A stretch of DNA of 64,000 bases from NCBI GenBank assembly GCA_024235895.1, contig JACKLM010000003.1:62001-126000 (forward strand). The letters are read 5' to 3'. This stretch comes from Burkholderiaceae bacterium. Lineage in GTDB: Bacteria; Pseudomonadota; Gammaproteobacteria; Burkholderiales; Burkholderiaceae_C. The translations under genes were made by a program, and so were the position numbers. Position 1 is the stretch's first letter; each line of letters opens with the position of its first letter. Below, in pieces: positions 60,413 through 64,000 of this stretch. The notes below the pieces were generated by a model. It made no database searches, had not been told where the DNA came from, and worked only from the letters and a program-made list of their open reading frames with translations.

Positions 60413-61327
60413 TCAACCATCGGGCAGGGCTTGCACCCAGCGCTCGATCGCCTCGCGCACCTCGCGCGGGCGTTCGGTCAGCGGCCAATGCTGGCACTCG
60501 ACGTCTTGCAGCCGGACCTGCGGGCCGGCCAGCAGCGTGCGCATCGCGGCCGCATCGGCGAAGGTCGCGCCGCTGGACAGCAGGGCCAGCACCGGCACGC
60601 CGAGCGAGCGCGGCAGCGGCGCCGGGCGGAACATCTCGACCAGGTCCTGGAGGTAGACCGAGGTCGGCACATGCCGCAGGTCGGCGCGCGTCGAGCTGTA
60701 GCGGCGCACGAACTCGGCCTCGGCCTGCGGCGAGGCCAGCGCGCGGCGTGCCATCGCATCGAGCGCGCGCAGGTCCAGCGGCGGCAGCGCGCCGCGGTGC
60801 AGCCCGATCGCCGCCAGTGCGCGCGCCGCCGCGGCGGCCAGCGCGATCAGCGGCGAGGCGCGCGCCAGCCAGCGCCAGTGCCCGTGCAGCGCGGCACGGA
60901 AGACAGGGTCGATCAGCACCAGGGCCCGCACGTGCCGCGGGTGCCGCTGCGCGAGCTGCAGCGCGACCTGCGCACCCAGGCTGTGGCCGACGACGATCGC
61001 CGGGCCCGCCCGCTCGGCCTGCAGCAGCGCGGCGAGATCGTCGCACCAGCGCGCGCTGTCGATGCGCCGGCGTGTCAGCGAGCCGCCGTGGCCGCGCAGG
61101 TCGACCCGCAGCAGCACGTGCTGCGCCACCAGCGCCGTGTGCTCGACGAATTCGTCGTAGCGCGACAGGTTGCTCGCCAGCCCGTGCAGCATCAGCACCG
61201 GTGCGGCCGGCGCGCCGGTATCGGGCCGTCGCACCCGGTAGGCGATCGTCGCGCCGTCGGGGCGCGCGAGGCGGCGCGCCTCGTCGGGCGGGGCCCGCTG
61301 GGGGTCCGTCCCGCGATCGAGGTCCAT
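60413..61327 (-). CDS. Alpha/beta hydrolase
   Basis: A 304-residue cytosolic hydrolase. The oxyanion region is VLMLHGLASNLSRYDEFVEH, the nucleophile elbow is VVGHSLGAQVALQLAQ (Ser), and the catalytic His is likely in VECQHWPLTERP. A cap domain follows the elbow (LARASPLIALAAAAARALAA). The substrate is unknown. It borders the palindromic repeat downstream and is followed upstream by a DUF1810 gene (22-base gap), both on the minus strand. Confidence 0.9.
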   Translation of the reverse strand: MDLDRGTDPQRAPPDEARRLARPDGATIAYRVRRPDTGAPAAPVLMLHGLASNLSRYDEFVEHTALVAQHVLLRVDLRGHGGSLTRRRIDSARWCDDLAALLQAERAGPAIVVGHSLGAQVALQLAQRHPRHVRALVLIDPVFRAALHGHWRWLARASPLIALAAAAARALAAIGLHRGALPPLDLRALDAMARRALASPQAEAEFVRRYSSTRADLRHVPTSVYLQDLVEMFRPAPLPRSLGVPVLALLSSGATFADAAAMRTLLAGPQVRLQDVECQHWPLTERPREVREAIERWVQALPDG

Positions 61328-61349
61328 CGCGCGGGGCCCGCGGCCGTCT

Positions 61350-61808
61350 TCAGCGCGCCGGCATGCCGTCGTCGCGCCCCTGGCCCAAGTGCGCCAGCGT
61401 GCGCGCGTCGGGCCGGCCGCCGCAGAAGGCGTCGAGGACGCGGCGGAAGACCGGCTGCTCCGGGGCGACGGCGTCGAACAGCGTCATGCACGAGCACAGC
61501 TTGAGGTCGTCCGGGCTGCCGAAGATGTCGTGCGCGCTGCGGCGCCCGGCCTGCGCGAGCACGAGCGTCGCGCAGCGCGCCAGCCGTGGCCCGAGCAATG
61601 GGTGGTGCCAGTAGGCGAGCGCCTCGTCGCGCGAGTCGATCCCGTAGTGCATCGCGGTCGCGCTGCGGCCCAGGCCGCGCAGCTGCGGGAAGACGAACCA
61701 CATCCAGTGCGTGCGCTTGCGACCCGCGGCGAGCTCGGCGCAGGCGTGGTCGAAGACCGGCGCCTGGGCGTCGACGAAGCGTTGCAGCGGGTCGGGGGGC
61801 GTGGTCAT
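61350..61808 (-). CDS. DUF1810-family protein
   Basis: A 152-residue protein matching the DUF1810 pattern: DPLQRFVDAQAPVFDHACAE, then HWMWFVFPQLRGLGRSATAM and YWHHPLLGPRLARC, with the terminal DDLKLCSCMTLFDAVAP and FRRVLDAFCGGRPDARTLAH. Function is unknown; such proteins are calpastatin-like in no documented way and appear singly in many bacteria. The start at 61808 gives MTTPPDPLQRF. Confidence 0.88.
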   Translation of the reverse strand: MTTPPDPLQRFVDAQAPVFDHACAELAAGRKRTHWMWFVFPQLRGLGRSATAMHYGIDSRDEALAYWHHPLLGPRLARCATLVLAQAGRRSAHDIFGSPDDLKLCSCMTLFDAVAPEQPVFRRVLDAFCGGRPDARTLAHLGQGRDDGMPAR

Positions 61809-61855
61809 CGGCCGCGGGCGAACGGCGCGATCGTAAGCCCGGCGCGTGCCGGCGC

Positions 61856-63016
61856 TCAGCCGTGGCTGCCGACGCCGTGCATGCGCCGCTGCGCCCAGCG
61901 ACTGAGCACCAGCGCGGCCAGCATCCACGCCAGCGCCGCCAACCACAGCCAGCGCCAGCCGCTGGCGACGAACAGGGCGCCGCCTCCGGCGGCCCCGATC
62001 GCCTGCCCGGCGTAGATCGCCGAGGTGTTGAGTGCCATCAGCGCCGACGCCAGCACCGGCGCCGCCGCGCCCAGCCGCGCCTGCTGCGCCGAGTTCGACG
62101 AGAAGCTCCCCAGTGCCCACGGCACCAGCACCAGCGCCATCGCCGCGACGCCGCCGGCCCACGGCCAGGCGCAGATCGCCAGCGCCATCGCCGTCAGGCC
62201 GATCGCGACGCAGCGCGCCGGCCCGAGGCGGTCGATGTGGCGCGCCAGCAGCAGGTTGCCCAGCAGCGCGAAGACGCCGAAGACGAGGAACAGCGCGCTC
62301 GCCTGCGCCGGGCTGGCGCCGAGCACCTGGCGGTAGTACGGCGCCATGTACGAGAACAGCGTGAACTGCCCGGCCGCGCTGAGCACCGTCACGCCGATCA
62401 CGGCCATCAGCCGCGGGCTGGCGAAGACCCCGCCCCACTGCGCGAGCGACAGCCGCGCCGGCCGCACGCCATCGGGCATCGTGCGCCATACCGCGGCCGC
62501 GGCCGGCAGGCTCAGCAGCGCGACCAGCGCGAAGGCCCAGCGCCAGCCGGCGGTCTCGGCGATCCACGACGAGATCGGCAACCCCGCGACCGAGGCCAGC
62601 GACCAGCCGAGGAAGACGAACGCGATCGCGCGCCCGCGCTGCGCCGGCGGCACCATCACGCTCAGCGCCGCCGCCGCCTGTGGCGTGAACGCGGCCGCGC
62701 TCAGCACGCTGGCGGCGCGCACCGGCAGCAGCGACGCGTAGTCGGGCATCAGCGCCGCCAACGCATGCCCGATCGCGTACCACAGCATGGCCAGCGTCAG
62801 CATGCGGCGGCGGTCGGCGCCACCGGCCAGCGCCGCGATCAGCGGCGCGCCGACGGCCATCACGACCGCCGAGACCGCGACCAGCTGCCCGCCCAGGGCC
62901 ACCGAGACCTGCAGTTCGCGCACCAGGTCGTTCAGCGCGCCGGGGGCGACCATCACGCCGCAGCCGATCGCGAAGTTGCCCAGCAGCAGCGCCCACCAGG
63001 CGGGCGGCGCGCTCAA
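61856..63016 (-). CDS. MFS transporter
   Basis: A 386-residue 12-helix major facilitator transporter of the arabinose/multidrug-efflux type. It has ALLLGNFAIGCGVMVAPGAL, GAPLIAALAGGADRRRMLTL (motif A-like) and PPAQRGRAIAFVFLGWSLAS. The best start is TTG at 63016 (SAPPAWWALLLGN), which overlaps the stop of the upstream dehydrogenase by 4 bases (TTGA), giving translational coupling. The substrate is unknown. Confidence 0.88.
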   Translation of the reverse strand: MSAPPAWWALLLGNFAIGCGVMVAPGALNDLVRELQVSVALGGQLVAVSAVVMAVGAPLIAALAGGADRRRMLTLAMLWYAIGHALAALMPDYASLLPVRAASVLSAAAFTPQAAAALSVMVPPAQRGRAIAFVFLGWSLASVAGLPISSWIAETAGWRWAFALVALLSLPAAAAVWRTMPDGVRPARLSLAQWGGVFASPRLMAVIGVTVLSAAGQFTLFSYMAPYYRQVLGASPAQASALFLVFGVFALLGNLLLARHIDRLGPARCVAIGLTAMALAICAWPWAGGVAAMALVLVPWALGSFSSNSAQQARLGAAAPVLASALMALNTSAIYAGQAIGAAGGGALFVASGWRWLWLAALAWMLAALVLSRWAQRRMHGVGSHG

Positions 63017-64000
63017 CGCATCACCTTCAGCGCATCCGGGTTGACGATGCCGGTGGGCCGTCCCTCGATGAACGCGACCACATGGTCGAACGCGGCGCCG
63101 AACAGCCGCTCGTAGCAGTCCAGCTCGACGTAGCCGATGTGCGGCGTGCACACCGCGTTCTCGAGCCGCAGCAGCGGGTGGCCCTGCAGGATGGGCTCGC
63201 TGTCGAAGACGTCGACCGCCGCCATCCCGGGCCGGCCGCGGTTGAGCGCGGTGACGAGTGCGTTGTCGGCCACCAGCTCGGCGCGCGCGGTGTTGACCAG
63301 CAGCGCGGTCGGCTTCATGCGCAGCAGGTCGTCCAGCGTCACCGCGTCGCGCGTCGACTCGACCAGCCGCAGGTGCAGGCTGAGCACGTCGGCGTCGTCG
63401 AACAGCGCCTGCTTGCTGGCCGCCGGGGCGTGACCGTCGGCCAGCGCCTGCGCACGCGAGGTCTCGCTGCCCCACACCCGCACCTGCATCCCGAACGCGC
63501 GCCCGTAGCCGGCGACGAGGCGGCCGACGCGGCCGTAGCCCCAGATCCCCAGCGTCTTGCCGCCGAGCACCTGCCCGATGCCGAAGTTCGGCGGCATCGA
63601 CGCGGCCTTCAGCCCCGACTGCTGCCACGCGCCGTGCTTGAGGTTGCCGATGTACTGCGGCAGCCGCCGCATCGCCGCCATCGTCAGCGCCCAGGTCAGC
63701 TCGGCGGCCGCCACCGGCGACCCGGTCCCCTCGGCCACCGCGATGCCCAGCCGCGTGCAGGCATCGACGTCGATGTGCGGGCCGACGGGGCCGGTCTGCG
63801 CGATCAGTTTCAGCCGCGGCAGCTTCTCCAGCAGCTGGCGCGGGAACTGCGTGCGCTCGCGGATCGTGACCAGCACGTCGGCGTCGCGCAGCCGCACCGA
63901 CAGCTGCCCGATGCCCTTGACCGTGTTGGTGAAGACCTTGGCCGGGTAGCCGGCCAGCCGCTCGGCGCAGCGCAGCTTGCGGACCGCATCCTGGTAGTCG
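63013..64000 (-). CDS. D-2-hydroxyacid dehydrogenase family protein (5' end outside window)
   Basis: The reading frame is still open at the right edge (codons for DYQDAVRKLRCAERLAGYP begin there), so the N-terminus is missing. About 328 residues are present. The Rossmann motif GYGRVGRLVAGYGRAFG, the substrate Arg in NTARAELV, the Glu in FDSEP and the His in CTPHIGY are intact, so this one should be an active enzyme, unlike the degenerate homologue at 29-30 kb. The substrate is not known. It is translationally coupled to the MFS transporter. Confidence 0.93.
   Translation of the reverse strand, partial: DYQDAVRKLRCAERLAGYPAKVFTNTVKGIGQLSVRLRDADVLVTIRERTQFPRQLLEKLPRLKLIAQTGPVGPHIDVDACTRLGIAVAEGTGSPVAAAELTWALTMAAMRRLPQYIGNLKHGAWQQSGLKAASMPPNFGIGQVLGGKTLGIWGYGRVGRLVAGYGRAFGMQVRVWGSETSRAQALADGHAPAASKQALFDDADVLSLHLRLVESTRDAVTLDDLLRMKPTALLVNTARAELVADNALVTALNRGRPGMAAVDVFDSEPILQGHPLLRLENAVCTPHIGYVELDCYERLFGAAFDHVVAFIEGRPTGIVNPDALKVMR

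Overview
The window is 64 kb of very GC-rich, densely coded chromosome. Gene content points to a betaproteobacterium of the order Burkholderiales: glnA-ntrB-ntrC in a row, a DUF2782 gene in front of a kinase-type thrB next to polA, a BPSS1780-family membrane protein, homospermidine synthase, a PEP-CTERM protein, and many -10 boxes of the form TACAAT/CACAAT/TAGAAT. This placement is inferred from gene content and promoter style; there is no rRNA gene to confirm it. About 60 genes are present. Two (glnA and the last dehydrogenase) are cut by the window edges, and one (an SDR gene near 34.2 kb) is frameshifted.

Layout. 1-7.8 kb: nitrogen control (glnA 3' end, a DUF4124-like exported protein, ntrB, ntrC), a large AfsR/SARP-like ATPase regulator and a convergent PEP-CTERM protein. 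7.9-13.6 kb: uppP, xthA, homospermidine synthase, folA, an EamA transporter and thyA. 13.9-15.4 kb: a small accessory patch with a BrnT/BrnA toxin-antitoxin pair and an orphan exported protein. 15.5-24.7 kb: polA, DUF2782, thrB, a membrane protein, a small lipoprotein, fluC/crcB, uvrD and guaC. 24.8-33.6 kb: an S41 protease lipoprotein, valS, a catalytically degenerate 2-hydroxyacid dehydrogenase, galU, tusA, a Nudix hydrolase, cysM, tRNA-Leu and a rhomboid protease. 33.6-37.3 kb: the broken SDR gene, a 2Fe-2S ferredoxin reductase, a TauE/SafE exporter and a methyltransferase.

37.4-42.7 kb is a complete cobalamin-uptake operon (btuB-btuF-btuC-btuD, minus strand) headed by a clear cobalamin riboswitch. 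43.0-50.3 kb is an envelope-glycan region: phosphomannomutase/phosphoglucomutase, a WaaA-KdkA fusion (Kdo transferase plus Kdo kinase), three different sulfotransferases and a glycosyltransferase. 50.3-58.0 kb holds tolC, rhodanese and PCMT-like genes and an RND efflux operon (tetR, adaptor, pump) whose repressor gene starts next to a perfect inverted-repeat operator. 58.0-64 kb: trmB, tRNA-Gly, a thioesterase, an alpha/beta hydrolase, DUF1810, an MFS transporter and a 2-hydroxyacid dehydrogenase.

The most unusual non-coding structure is a composite palindromic repeat found twice, in opposite orientations (44457-44813 and 60039-60289). Each locus has two ~100-bp units that are themselves inverted repeats, arranged head-to-head around a small palindromic centre. 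One unit carries an extra ~70-bp insert with its own perfect hairpins. No CRISPR array, IS transposase, integrase or prophage gene was seen.
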